This document shows, one piece after another, positions 18,143 through 28,139 of a DNA stretch of 64,000 nucleotides. The translations under genes were made by a program, and so were the position numbers. Source of the stretch: Alphaproteobacteria bacterium (GTDB taxonomy: Bacteria > Pseudomonadota > Alphaproteobacteria > Rhizobiales > GCA-2746425); contig JANSWZ010000011.1 in NCBI GenBank assembly GCA_024743215.1, forward strand, positions 1 to 64,000. The letters are read 5' to 3'. Below the pieces are notes generated by a model. It was not told the origin of the DNA. It was given only the letters and a program-made list of their open reading frames with translations, and made no database searches. Each line of letters starts with the position of its first letter. Position 1 is the stretch's first letter.

Positions 18143-19432
18143 CTACTCAAATACAGCAGCTGGGCTATCAAGGCTATCGGAACCTTCGATCTCAAGTGGG
18201 TTCAACTCCAGCGCTGCCACGGCACGCTCAATTGATCTCGTCTGATCAATGAGCCCATCAATCGCAGCCTGAACAACCGCATTGCCCTCGGTATTTCCTT
18301 CAGCAATCATCTGGTCATAAGCTTCAGTAGCGTCTGCGCGATTGGCCATGTCCTGCATACGCTCAATCGTGAAGGCCAGTTTTGCCTTTAACTCACCGTC
18401 CACCACATCATCTTTCTCTGCAACGATCTGGGAAAGCGACGGACCGCTCAGTGTCGTTCCATCAACGCGGGTGTAAGAGCCGATATAAACGTTCTGAATG
18501 CCAACAGCGTCATACAGATGCGAATTGTGGGTGTTATCGGAAAAACAATCATGCTCTTCCTCTGGATCACCCAGAAGCAATCCCAGCTTCATGCGCTCAC
18601 CTGCAAGTTCTCCATAAGACAAGGAACCCATGCCGGTCAAAATGGTTGAAAGAGCCGCGGCTGGATCTTCCATGATAGTCGCACGTGCTGCGCCATCTTC
18701 AGTCCAGTTGCCAATCATTTCTTCAAGGTCTGCAATCAAAAGATCTGAAGCAGCTTCCAGATAGGCAGCGCGTCTGTCACAATTGCCATTTGTACACGCA
18801 TCTCCCTTTGCAAAGTCACTCCAGGGACGATTGCCAGCACCCGGGCCTGTGCCATTCAAATCCTGGCCCCAAAGCAAAAATTCAATCGCGTGATAACCAG
18901 TTGCAACGTTGGCTTCCACCTCTCCGGCCTCATGCAAAGTAGAAGACAGGAATGCAGGCGTAATGTCACCGGCGTCCACACTCTCACCATTTACGACAAC
19001 TGCAGCATTCGCGATGACATTGGCCGTGTAAAGTGTGTTCTCGTCGTTCTCATCGCCATAGGAGGCATCAACATAATCGATGAGCCCCTCATCAAGAGGC
19101 CATGCATTCACTCGGCCTTCCCAATCATCCACAATGACGTTTCCAAACCGATAGACTTCACTCTGCTGATATGGAACCCGCGCCGCCAGCCAGGCGTCTT
19201 TGGCGGCTTGCTGAGTTTCAGCTGATGGCGACGACACGAGCGCGTCAATCGCCTCGCCAAGGGCTTTGGCAGTTGTCAGCGAATCTTCATACTTGGCTTG
19301 TGCAATATCGGCATAATGCTTTGCGACAGCCTCAGCAGATGTTTCAGCGGCTGCGGGTACTGCTACCAGAGCCGTTGTTAGAAGCAATATGCTTCCCATC
19401 CCGATGCGGCCGGTCTTTGTGGTCAACTTCAT
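18143..19432 (-). CDS. Imelysin family iron-regulated protein (IrpA-like)
   Basis: GYHAIEFLLWGQDLNGTGPGAGNRPWSDF (GxHxxE imelysin motif). Confidence 0.92.
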   Translation of the reverse strand: MKLTTKTGRIGMGSILLLTTALVAVPAAAETSAEAVAKHYADIAQAKYEDSLTTAKALGEAIDALVSSPSAETQQAAKDAWLAARVPYQQSEVYRFGNVIVDDWEGRVNAWPLDEGLIDYVDASYGDENDENTLYTANVIANAAVVVNGESVDAGDITPAFLSSTLHEAGEVEANVATGYHAIEFLLWGQDLNGTGPGAGNRPWSDFAKGDACTNGNCDRRAAYLEAASDLLIADLEEMIGNWTEDGAARATIMEDPAAALSTILTGMGSLSYGELAGERMKLGLLLGDPEEEHDCFSDNTHNSHLYDAVGIQNVYIGSYTRVDGTTLSGPSLSQIVAEKDDVVDGELKAKLAFTIERMQDMANRADATEAYDQMIAEGNTEGNAVVQAAIDGLIDQTRSIERAVAALELNPLEIEGSDSLDSPAAVFE

Positions 19433-19611
19433 TTTCGTCTCCTGTTATGAATTGCTGTAACGCGACAAAAGAAATCGTTTCGCTGCCAACATGCGTGTTG
19501 AGCGCCGCGAAAACTTCGCACAATTCAGAAACCGATAATGAGAGCGGTTTTGATTTCTGCAGGTCTGGATTTCTGAGATATGTCACGGGAACGTGCTGGG
19601 TGAATTAAACT

Positions 19612-19626
19612 TGATTGTGTTTGTCA
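19612..19626. promoter_or_regulatory. Candidate RirA iron-responsive operator (TGA-N9-TCA)
   Basis: tgattgtgtttgtca upstream of the iron operon; TTGACA on the minus strand just upstream. Confidence 0.35.
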
Positions 19627-19824
19627 CCTTAATCATCGTTTTAAACATGTGTCAAATACTCAGGTTTAAATTCAATGATGTTTCGACGGAATATCGACAG
19701 GCTAGACCCAGCCTTGATCACCCAACGCGATAAGAGCCGAGGCAGGATCAGGACTTTCCAGGAGATTTTAAGGCGTTTTGATGTGAGAAAATGGCAAGTC
19801 GTTCAAACAGAAAACGTCCCGATG

Positions 19825-20853
19825 TTAAGACCCGTTCATGGCGTGGGCGCGAAACAGCGCATCCATTTTTTTATACGTTTTTCGATGGTCAAAGAAGTGA
19901 GTGTGAGCCCATCCGAAACCAATTACCATAACGCCTTTTCGGTTCATTGTGTCGGTTGTATAGGGCTGCTTGGCCAACATGCCACGCATCGCAATCAACA
20001 GCAGCAACTGATTGTCACTGGTTGACACCTCGCCACGATCAAAGGCTTTGCGCCAATGTTCCGCATTCTGCTTTCCATCCTCGACATGTTTTGGATGGAC
20101 CTGATCCCATTCCACCTGGATCCATGATGTTGCGGCTCTATTATAAGTCCGTTTCCACCGGTAGGATTCATTGGTTTCAGTCACCAACGCCATAAGACTA
20201 TCCGCGTATTTCAGGCCATTTTGTGTGCGCAGGTCGAAAAAGACGGCAAACTCATTAAACTGCGGGGCAGCGCCTTCTCCACGTTGAAGCTCTGCCCATT
20301 TCAGAGCCTTCTCATAAGCCTGTCCTGCAATCGCTTGCAGCCCTGCAATCTGGGCATCGCGGATGGTATCATGAAGCAGAAAAGCCTTTATTTCCTTGAC
20401 CAGCACTTTGTCTGCAAAGCGAACGCCGTTTCGCTTGTGATCGTTGCAGGCTCCTGCTGAATATTTTGGCGTTTGCCAGCCCCTGGCTTGAGAAACAGCC
20501 TCTGTAATCTTTCCGTCTTTTCCAAGCGAGATCATTTTAGCCCACTCATCCCCATGAGTAGGCATCAACTCTGCGCTGATCGCTTCGATTTCAGAAGCTT
20601 CAATGTCCTGTAGCAATTCAAAAAAAGAGCCAGTTCCCAATGGCCAGTTCAAATAACCCAAGGAGAGGCCCTGGCAATCAAAATCGCCCGTGACCGCAGA
20701 GAACTTCTCATTTTTATCCGTACCTCCGCTTTCAAACGAGCCGGAAATCTCTGAAATTGCTTCAATCCATGGCTGCGGCAACTTTGGCTGCGCGCCAGCG
20801 AGTGAAGGGCCAAGCACCAGCAAAGCAAGGAAAAAAACGAAACGAGTTAACAT
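19825..20853 (-). CDS. Secreted protein, possibly muramidase/chitosanase-like fold
   Basis: Signal peptide, then SGSFESGGTDKNEKFSAVTGDFDCQGLSLGYLNWPLGTGSFFELL. Confidence 0.45.
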   Translation of the reverse strand: MLTRFVFFLALLVLGPSLAGAQPKLPQPWIEAISEISGSFESGGTDKNEKFSAVTGDFDCQGLSLGYLNWPLGTGSFFELLQDIEASEIEAISAELMPTHGDEWAKMISLGKDGKITEAVSQARGWQTPKYSAGACNDHKRNGVRFADKVLVKEIKAFLLHDTIRDAQIAGLQAIAGQAYEKALKWAELQRGEGAAPQFNEFAVFFDLRTQNGLKYADSLMALVTETNESYRWKRTYNRAATSWIQVEWDQVHPKHVEDGKQNAEHWRKAFDRGEVSTSDNQLLLLIAMRGMLAKQPYTTDTMNRKGVMVIGFGWAHTHFFDHRKTYKKMDALFRAHAMNGS

Positions 20854-21565
20854 ACAAGGGACCACGAAGAACTGCTTAATGCACAAGCATTTAGCCAAAA
20901 AAGAATCAATTTCAACACATCGTGTTAAAACAGGTTAATTTCGCTCGACTGCCTGACGACACATTCGGGAGACAAATGTGTAGTCCAAATCCAGGCAAAC
21001 TCCTGCAACCGCAAAATCCATCAGGATTTAAGCAAGCCAGTCACAGAGCCATTGCCAATACAGCTTTGAACGAGTTTGTTTGAGTTGCCACAGCAAAAAT
21101 CACATGCTGGTGCCCAACCGCAGAAGAGCGTTTGAACCGGAACCTAGGCAGTAATGTGGCACTGCAACATAGCAGTAGAATGGTGAAACTATGTTCGTTC
21201 TGCGGAAGTTTGTGTCCGCACAATGGCAAGCGGATCTCTGGGTGAAAAATTTCCATCTGCCGTTGATGTTTTCTTGACTACAAGACAAACACCGCTATCC
21301 CACAGACCTGTTCAAGACGTCGATAAGTGGCACCGCTTCCCAACGCATAAAGGCAACAGACTTGGCATTCACAAGAAACGCACCATATACGATGGACAGA
21401 CCGTGTTCAGGTGCGCTCGCAACCTGTATCAATTCAAACAATGTCTCCTCAGGATCAAAACGCCAAAGCGTTTCACACCCCTTTAAGCCACTGATTTTGC
21501 AGCATCACCAGGGTAACGCAGTCTCATAATCCAAAATGCCTCACCTCCAATCCGGAACCAAATCA

Positions 21566-22438
21566 ATGACAGATAAAACTGACTACACACCACCTAAAGT
21601 CTGGAAATGGGAAACCGAAAACGGGGGCGAATTTGCAAAAACAAACCGTCCAATTGCCGGACCGACACATGATAAAATCCTGCCCGTTGGAAAGCATCCG
21701 TTGCAACTCTACTCTTTGGGTACGCCCAACGGTGTGAAAGTTACCATCATGCTGGAGGAACTTCTGGCATTGGGACATGCTGGCGCTGAATATGACGCCC
21801 ATCTTATTCGTATCGGTGACGGTGATCAGTTTGGAAGCGGATTTGTAGACATCAACCCGAATTCCAAAATACCGGCGCTTATGGATCGCAGCACGGCGAA
21901 ACCCACACGGGTTTTCGAGTCCGGCTCTATACTTTTATACCTTGCAGAGAAATTTGAAGCATTTCTCCCCACAGATCATGCCCAGAGAACTGAATGCCTA
22001 TCCTGGCTGTTTTGGCAAATGGGCAGTGCGCCCTATCTTGGCGGCGGCTTTGGCCACTTCTATGTCTATGCGCCAGTGAAGATAGAATATTGTATCGACC
22101 GCTTCACCATGGAAGTGAAGCGCCAATTGGATGTGATGGACCGTCACCTGGCCGATAATCAATATATGTGCGGCGATACCTACACCATCGCCGATATAGC
22201 GATTTGGCCCTGGTATGGAGCATTGGTTCAAGACATCGTTTACGGAGCATCAGAGTTTCTCGATACCGCGTCCTACAAGCACGTCAACAGATGGGCTGAT
22301 CAGATCGCAGAGCGGAAAGCCGTTAAACGAGGCAGAATGGTCAACCGAACATCCGGCCCGCTTGATGAACAACTTCACGAGCGCCACGACGCCAGTGACT
22401 TTGAAAACAAGACTCAGGATAAACTGGCGGCTGTATAG
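21566..22438 (+). CDS. yghU: Glutathione-dependent disulfide-bond oxidoreductase, GST family
   Basis: YTPPKVWKWETENGGEFAKTNRPIAGPTHDKILPVGKHPLQLYSLGTPNGVKVTIMLEE. Confidence 0.9.
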   Translation: MTDKTDYTPPKVWKWETENGGEFAKTNRPIAGPTHDKILPVGKHPLQLYSLGTPNGVKVTIMLEELLALGHAGAEYDAHLIRIGDGDQFGSGFVDINPNSKIPALMDRSTAKPTRVFESGSILLYLAEKFEAFLPTDHAQRTECLSWLFWQMGSAPYLGGGFGHFYVYAPVKIEYCIDRFTMEVKRQLDVMDRHLADNQYMCGDTYTIADIAIWPWYGALVQDIVYGASEFLDTASYKHVNRWADQIAERKAVKRGRMVNRTSGPLDEQLHERHDASDFENKTQDKLAAV

Positions 22439-22443
22439 CCAAA

Positions 22444-22479
22444 CCGTCACGGTTGAAGCAATTCCTTTGACCGTGACGG
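22444..22479 (+). terminator. Hairpin downstream of yghU
   Basis: 10-bp perfect arms CCGTCACGGT/ACCGTGACGG. Confidence 0.45.
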
Positions 22480-22665
22480 CTAAACTGCGGTCGAAGAATT
22501 TCTGATCCGAAAGAACGACAACCTCACCAATCAGGTGAAGGGGTATTACCCGTTTGCTTATCACGGTATTTGGAGTGCCACCAAAAACCCACAACCCAGA
22601 ATAGATATTGCCAGCACAGGCGCCGAATGCCAGATTAACTGTCTGAGTCATTCATCGGAGAAATT

Positions 22666-23166
22666 ATGTTCAACATAGCAAAACCATTTGCCGCAGTGGT
22701 ATTATCAGCATCCATTCTGTGCGCCACACCAGGCTTTTCCGCCGGGATTGGTGGGAACGCCACTTTTAGCACTTACGACATGGTATCGGAAAATCTTGCG
22801 GTGCCTGTCAATCATAAGAAGCGTAAGCGGCGGAACCCGAAAACCGGTGAGGTCATCGCTGGCGCAATATTGCTTGGCATACTCGGCGTGGCGGCGGCAA
22901 ATTCCAACAGCCACAATCATGGCCACTACACGACAACACAAGAACGGCGCATGAAGGCCGCTAACAAGGCTTGCCGCAAATCCGCCAGAAAATGGTTTCA
23001 GAAGAGGTTCCCCGCCAAACCGCGGGTCAATACGCTTCATCTGACTTTCAATGGAAACAATCGCTACAGTGTCGACGGGATTGTATCGAACAGGAATGAC
23101 CGCAACAGACATCGGTTCCATTGCAACACACGCAATGGCAATGTCCGCAAGTTCAGCGTTAAGTAA
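22666..23166 (+). CDS. Secreted/lipid-associated basic hypothetical protein
   Basis: Signal peptide and glycine-rich TM segment (GEVIAGAILLGILGVAAA); terminator follows. Confidence 0.6.
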   Translation: MFNIAKPFAAVVLSASILCATPGFSAGIGGNATFSTYDMVSENLAVPVNHKKRKRRNPKTGEVIAGAILLGILGVAAANSNSHNHGHYTTTQERRMKAANKACRKSARKWFQKRFPAKPRVNTLHLTFNGNNRYSVDGIVSNRNDRNRHRFHCNTRNGNVRKFSVK

Positions 23167-23179
23167 TTTCTGAAGCGAA

Positions 23180-23212
23180 CCTCCCGCAGAAATTCTGCGG
23201 GAGGTTTCTTTT
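23180..23212 (+). terminator. Rho-independent terminator
   Basis: CCTCCCGCAGA-AAT-TCTGCGGGAGG followed by TTTCTTTT. Confidence 0.85.
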
Positions 23213-24855
23213 CATTTCGACAATTTACGGCTTTGATTCAGCCCGATCAGCAGGCTGACGCACATGGCCAGCAGAACGATCGTGAACGGGAAGCCCGTAC
23301 TCACAGCCATCGCCTGAAGTGCGGTCAGGGCCCCTGCACCGCCAACCAGCAGCAATGTGGCAGCAACAATGCCCTCAAAGGTACACCAGAAGACACGTTG
23401 TGAGACCGGTGCATCCGTCTTTCCGCCTGCCGTAATCGTATCAATCACCAATGAACCGGAATCGGACGAAGTAACAAAGAACACCAGAACCAGAATGATA
23501 CCCAGAAATGATGTGATGCCCGCAAGTGGCAGAGGTTTCAGCATTTCAAACAGCTTCAGTTCCAACGCGGCATCCTTCACAGGAGCGGCAGCATCCGCAA
23601 CAACTTGCGAAATTGCCGTTCCACCGAAAGCACCCATCCAGAAAACACTGATGACGGATGGAATGACAATCACGCAGAAAATGAACTCACGCACAGTACG
23701 ACCACGGGAAACACGGGCAATGAACATGCCGACAAATGGTGACCATGAAATCCACCAGGCCCAGTAGAAGGATGTCCAGCCCTGGGAAAAGTTCACATCC
23801 TCACGCCCAAACGGCATCGACAAAGGAATGAAGTTGGTCACATAGGCGGCGCCACCGGAAAAAATGGTTGCGAAAATATCGGCTGTTGGCCCCACCAGAA
23901 ACACGAACAACAGCAACAGCGCGGCGAGCCCGATATTAACCTCTGAGAGTACTTTCACCCCGCCATCAAGACCGCGAATGACGGATATCAGCGCCAACCC
24001 GGTAATCGCTGCAATGAGGATCACCTTCGCACCGTTGCCAGTTCCCCAGCCAAACAGATAATTCAGTCCGGCAAGCGCCTGCTCTGTTCCGAAGCCCAAT
24101 GAGGTGGCCAATCCGAACAAAGTCGCAAAGACAGCCAGAATATCAATGGTATGGCCCCACCAGCCCCAGATCCTCTCACCCAGCAGCGGATAGAATGCGG
24201 ATCTCAAGGTCAGAGGTAACCCGCGATTATAGGTAAAGAATGCCAGAGAAAGAGCTACAACAGCATAGATGGCCCATGGATGGAGTGCCCAGTGAAATAT
24301 GCTCGCAGCCATACCAAGATCACGCGCGGCTTCCACATCACCGGCAGCGGCCCCCAGAGGAGCCCAATCAGTTCGCGCACCGGCTTCCTCGGCAACGCCG
24401 CCCATTGATGATGCAAAATGGGACATAGGTTCCGAGACGCCAAAGAACATCAACCCGATGCCCATACCCGCCGCAAACAGCATGGCAAACCAACCTACAT
24501 AGCCGTAATCCGGTTTGGCATCATCTCCCCCAAGGCGAATGGAGCCCAATGGCGAAATCAACAGGAAGACACATAGAAGGACAAAAATGTTGGCCGCACT
24601 CAGAAAGAACCAATCAAAGGTTGAGGTGAGAAAAGGCCTAAGCCAACCAAAAAAATCGGTTGCTCCCTCCTGAAACATCAATGTAACCAGCACAAAGGCT
24701 ACAATAGATAGGCCGGAAATCAAGAAAACGGGATTATGAATATCCAGCCCAAAGGGCGAGATATTATGTTGTCCCAGCTCAAAATCTGTTTCCACAGGAT
24801 GAGGTGCCACCTCATCCTGTTTCACTGTCTCTTGCGTCATGTTTCGACCCCTCAA
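23212..24855 (-). CDS. BCCT family (betaine/carnitine/choline) transporter
   Basis: WTSFYWAWWISWSPFVGMFIARVSRGRTVREF. Confidence 0.93.
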   Translation of the reverse strand: MRGRNMTQETVKQDEVAPHPVETDFELGQHNISPFGLDIHNPVFLISGLSIVAFVLVTLMFQEGATDFFGWLRPFLTSTFDWFFLSAANIFVLLCVFLLISPLGSIRLGGDDAKPDYGYVGWFAMLFAAGMGIGLMFFGVSEPMSHFASSMGGVAEEAGARTDWAPLGAAAGDVEAARDLGMAASIFHWALHPWAIYAVVALSLAFFTYNRGLPLTLRSAFYPLLGERIWGWWGHTIDILAVFATLFGLATSLGFGTEQALAGLNYLFGWGTGNGAKVILIAAITGLALISVIRGLDGGVKVLSEVNIGLAALLLLFVFLVGPTADIFATIFSGGAAYVTNFIPLSMPFGREDVNFSQGWTSFYWAWWISWSPFVGMFIARVSRGRTVREFIFCVIVIPSVISVFWMGAFGGTAISQVVADAAAPVKDAALELKLFEMLKPLPLAGITSFLGIILVLVFFVTSSDSGSLVIDTITAGGKTDAPVSQRVFWCTFEGIVAATLLLVGGAGALTALQAMAVSTGFPFTIVLLAMCVSLLIGLNQSRKLSK

Positions 24856-25017
24856 ATGGATTTATGTCGCTTTACCAGTGGCCGTTTTCGGCCAGATTGT
24901 TCTTGGGTGAGGATAGAATGTTAACATGGTTACTTACCGCTTCGAAAAGAAACTGCGCCCCGCGCATGTCTGATTGCGACATTTGGGGGGCATTTGAACT
25001 GAAAAACGACATGTAAT

Positions 25018-26244
25018 TCAGGCTTTGCTTGCTGAAACGTCCAAAATTTTCGCAAGCACGACAATTGCCAGTGCCAGGCCGCACAAGATCAAAAAAGCAA
25101 AACGAATAGATGTCGCCTCTGCCGCAAAACCAATCAGGGGTGGGCCAAGCAGCATGCCGCCATATCCAAGCGTTGCTACGCTTGCAATGGCTTGACCTTG
25201 CCCATGACGAGAATCATTCGCGGCTCGGCTGAAGGCCAGCGGCATGACAACCGCATAACCGATGCCCATCAGGATGAATCCCAGCAAGACAGGCAGATAT
25301 TCGGCAGAAACCACAGCCAGTGCAGAACCTGATGCCGCGACAAGTCCGGCCAAACGTGCGGCCGAAACGGGACCCAGAGCCACAATAATCCGATCGCCGA
25401 CCAGGCGCGTTAAAACCATGGCTAAGGAAAACAATGTATATCCAAGGGCTGCGTTGGCGTCATTTGCGTTTGCCACCTCAACCAGAAAAATTGCACTCCA
25501 ATCAGCCATGGCACCTTCTCCGATTGAGGCGCAAAAGGCGATAAATCCGACAAAAAACAAGGGGCCTTTCGGCAAGGAAAAGACCGGGCTTGCTTCCATT
25601 GACACCGTCTTTTCCGATATCCAGCCAATAGAGGAAAACCAGTATGTCACCGCGCCAAACAGACCCGCTGCAACAATGAAATGAAACTGCATCGACAGAT
25701 TTGCCGAGGCAGCAACATAGCCGCTTGCAGCTCCCAACCCGGCGCCAAAGCTGAACATGGCGTGAAAAGACGACATCAGGGGCCGCCCGCTTTTACGCTC
25801 CACTTCCGCAGCCCACACATTCATCGCAACATCCATTGCGCCATGGGCCATACCAAACAGAAACAAGGCAACGCCCAACAGCCAGACATTCGGCATAAGG
25901 GCGATGACAATCAGCGACAGAATATATGCCAACGCGATATGACGTGTGATCACGGCACTGCCAAGACGATCTGCTGCGCGTCCCGCAAGCGGGAAGGACA
26001 CAATAGCACCGGCGGCCATCAGCAGTAACAGAACACCCAATTGGCCAGGTGCCAAATCATGTCGGGCGGCGGCAGCGGGAATGCGGGAAGCCCAAATGCC
26101 AAACAGAGCTCCATTCAGGATGAACATCGCGGAAACAGCACGCCATGGTGTGCGCAGAGTCCGCTTTTTGGTTGAGAGTGCGTCAAACATGCAGCAATTC
26201 CAACTCGTCCGTTTCAAATGCGCGAATTGCCTCACCGCTCGCAT
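25018..26244 (-). CDS. MFS transporter (start probably at the internal Met near 26190)
   Basis: ~12 hydrophobic segments, RAVSAMFILNGALFGIWASRIPA. Confidence 0.85.
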   Translation of the reverse strand: MRAVRQFAHLKRTSWNCCMFDALSTKKRTLRTPWRAVSAMFILNGALFGIWASRIPAAAARHDLAPGQLGVLLLLMAAGAIVSFPLAGRAADRLGSAVITRHIALAYILSLIVIALMPNVWLLGVALFLFGMAHGAMDVAMNVWAAEVERKSGRPLMSSFHAMFSFGAGLGAASGYVAASANLSMQFHFIVAAGLFGAVTYWFSSIGWISEKTVSMEASPVFSLPKGPLFFVGFIAFCASIGEGAMADWSAIFLVEVANANDANAALGYTLFSLAMVLTRLVGDRIIVALGPVSAARLAGLVAASGSALAVVSAEYLPVLLGFILMGIGYAVVMPLAFSRAANDSRHGQGQAIASVATLGYGGMLLGPPLIGFAAEATSIRFAFLILCGLALAIVVLAKILDVSASKA

Positions 26245-26947
26245 CAGTCACCAAAACATCAATGGTCTGACAATCTGCGACATGATGACGTGCACGTCGG
26301 CCAAGTTTTTCTGAAGTGGTCACCACACAGACCTTGGCAGATGACGCGCACATCTGCTTTTTGACAAAGGCCTCATCAAAATCATCCGCTCCCAGACCGA
26401 AGTCAGCATCCAGCGCACATGCACCCAAAAAGCAAAGATCAGCCGATACATGGCTGACGGCCTGCACAGTCTCAGCTCCGACAGCCAAACCACCCGCTGC
26501 ACTCAGCCGACCTCCAATCAACACAGTTGGAATGGCTTTGGCCAATGTAGCCAGAGCAACGGCAGGCGATGGTGTGACGACCAGACTGTTGGGCATTAGT
26601 GGCAAGGTTTGGGCCAGACAAACCAAGGTCGAGCCGCCATCCAACAACAGGACCATACCATCAGCGGCCAGACCGGCAGCACGCTCCGCCAGCGCATCCC
26701 GCGACTGGTTCTGTGTTTCCATCCGAGAAAAGACCGGGTTTGGGCGTGCAAGAAGCGGTACCGCTCCGCCACGAACCCGTTGCACATAGCCGGCATCTTC
26801 AAGGGTTAAAATGTCCCGTCGGATCGTATCAAGCGACACATCCAATTCGGTCGCAAGAGCACTTGCGATCAATGTATCGCCCGCTGCCACACGGTTTCTC
26901 AATATCGATTGCCGCGTTTCAGGATTGTTCAGTTCGGGAGGATTCAC
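26183..26947 (-). CDS. DeoR/GlpR family regulator (GTG start proposed)
   Basis: HTH SALATELDVSLDTIRRDILTLEDAGYVQRVRGGAV; sensor domain MVLLLDGGSTLVCLAQ. Confidence 0.85.
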   Translation of the reverse strand: MNPPELNNPETRQSILRNRVAAGDTLIASALATELDVSLDTIRRDILTLEDAGYVQRVRGGAVPLLARPNPVFSRMETQNQSRDALAERAAGLAADGMVLLLDGGSTLVCLAQTLPLMPNSLVVTPSPAVALATLAKAIPTVLIGGRLSAAGGLAVGAETVQAVSHVSADLCFLGACALDADFGLGADDFDEAFVKKQMCASSAKVCVVTTSEKLGRRARHHVADCQTIDVLVTDASGEAIRAFETDELELLHV

Positions 26948-26974
26948 GATTATACACCTGCGATTTTTTGCAAC

Positions 26975-26996
26975 ATCATGCAATAAAATGCATGAT
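26975..26996. promoter_or_regulatory. Perfect inverted repeat, candidate DeoR autoregulatory operator
   Basis: ATCATGCA-N6-TGCATGAT; TATAAT-like hexamer on the minus strand just upstream. Confidence 0.4.
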
Positions 26997-27097
26997 TCTG
27001 CATTATAACGCAAGACACCCAATCAAAGGCCACAAGCCTTGCAATTGCTCGATCATGTCAGGCAAAAGAGTCTCATAGGCTTCAGCAGTTAGTTAGC

Positions 27098-27397
27098 TTA
27101 AGAGCAATAAAGCGCGTGCAGCGTCTTGAGGACTTCGCTAACCTCTTTGCCTTTGAGAGAGTAATAAATTGTCTGCGCATCCCTGCGGGTTTGCACCAAC
27201 TCCGCTGCGCGCAGCTTTTTCAAATGATGCGACATCGCAGGTTGCGACATCTCAACAAGGCCAGCCAGAGCAAGAACACTCTGCTCACCCTCCAGCAAAA
27301 TGCACAGAATGCGAAGTCGTGCTGGTTGTGACAGCATCCCCATCAACTCTGAGGCTTCTCTTATTTTTGGCTCCAATGCGCCAACTGAATTGTCCAT
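27098..27397 (-). CDS. bigR: ArsR-family persulfide-sensing repressor BigR/SqrR-like
   Basis: SQPARLRILCILLEGEQSV…MSHHLKKLRAAELV…LHALYCS; Cys32 and Cys98; divergent from a sulfide detoxification cluster. Confidence 0.82.
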   Translation of the reverse strand: MDNSVGALEPKIREASELMGMLSQPARLRILCILLEGEQSVLALAGLVEMSQPAMSHHLKKLRAAELVQTRRDAQTIYYSLKGKEVSEVLKTLHALYCS

Positions 27398-27429
27398 AGA
27401 AATTTTCACTCTTGAATATACGAGATCAC

Positions 27430-27443
27430 TTATATAAATATAA
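27430..27443. promoter_or_regulatory. Candidate operator in the bigR/DUF2892 intergenic region
   Basis: TTATAT-AA-ATATAA inverted repeat; AT-rich so modest specificity. Confidence 0.3.
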
Positions 27444-27465
27444 ATTGATATAACAACAAGCAAGG

Positions 27466-27696
27466 ATGGATATCATGTTCAAAACTGCAAATGTCGGCTC
27501 CGTTGATCGCATCGTTCGATTGATAGTCGGAGCTGTCTTCATCATTCTGCCTTTCATCTCCACATCACCACTGTGGTCCGGAGCACTCATGATCTGGTTG
27601 CTGCCGATCATCGGCATCGTTTTGATCGCCACCGCATTCTTCCGCTTCTGTCCACTCTACAAGATCCTCGGCGTCAAGACATGCAAAGCCGGTTGA
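27466..27696 (+). CDS. DUF2892 family membrane protein
   Basis: NVGSVDRIVRLIVGAVFIILPF…CPLYKILGVKTC. Confidence 0.88.
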   Translation: MDIMFKTANVGSVDRIVRLIVGAVFIILPFISTSPLWSGALMIWLLPIIGIVLIATAFFRFCPLYKILGVKTCKAG

Positions 27697-27715
27697 TGTC
27701 AAAAGAAGGTATTTT

Positions 27716-28138
27716 ATGACTGAATTTACACCTTGGGCATCGCTCAGTGGCGGTGTTCTCATTGGAATTGCCGCCATTCTCTTGATGGCACTCCATGGCC
27801 GTGTGGCCGGAATGACTGGAATTTTATCCGGTGTCATTCCGCCTCTTGGTACGGATTGGAAATGGCGCGTCGCCTTTCTGGCAGGTGCCATTGCAGCCCC
27901 ACCGATCTATTTGTTGCTCGGAGGAAACGTATCATTTAATGTTCCCGTCAGCATGGTCGCGCTTATCATCGGCGGGTTAATCGTTGGCGTCGGTGTCTTT
28001 TTTGGCTCTGGATGCACGAGCGGACATGGTGTTTGCGGCATGGCCCGACTGTCTCCCCGCTCCATTGCGGCAACATGTGTGTTCATGATTGCCACCTTCA
28101 TCACTGTTTTCATCACCCGTCATATATTGGGGTTGTAG
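27716..28138 (+). CDS. YeeE/YedE family sulfur transport protein
   Basis: GGLIVGVGVFFGSGCTSGHGVCGMARLSPRSIAAT. Confidence 0.9.
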   Translation: MTEFTPWASLSGGVLIGIAAILLMALHGRVAGMTGILSGVIPPLGTDWKWRVAFLAGAIAAPPIYLLLGGNVSFNVPVSMVALIIGGLIVGVGVFFGSGCTSGHGVCGMARLSPRSIAATCVFMIATFITVFITRHILGL

Positions 28139-28139
28139 C

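Noticed and set aside
21310-21486. Reverse-strand stretch KGCETLWRFDPEETLFELIQVASAPEHGLSIVYGAFLVNAKSVAFMRWEAVPLIDVLNRSVG*
   Set aside because: Looks protein-like but has no start codon and an upstream stop; possible gene remnant, not enough to call.
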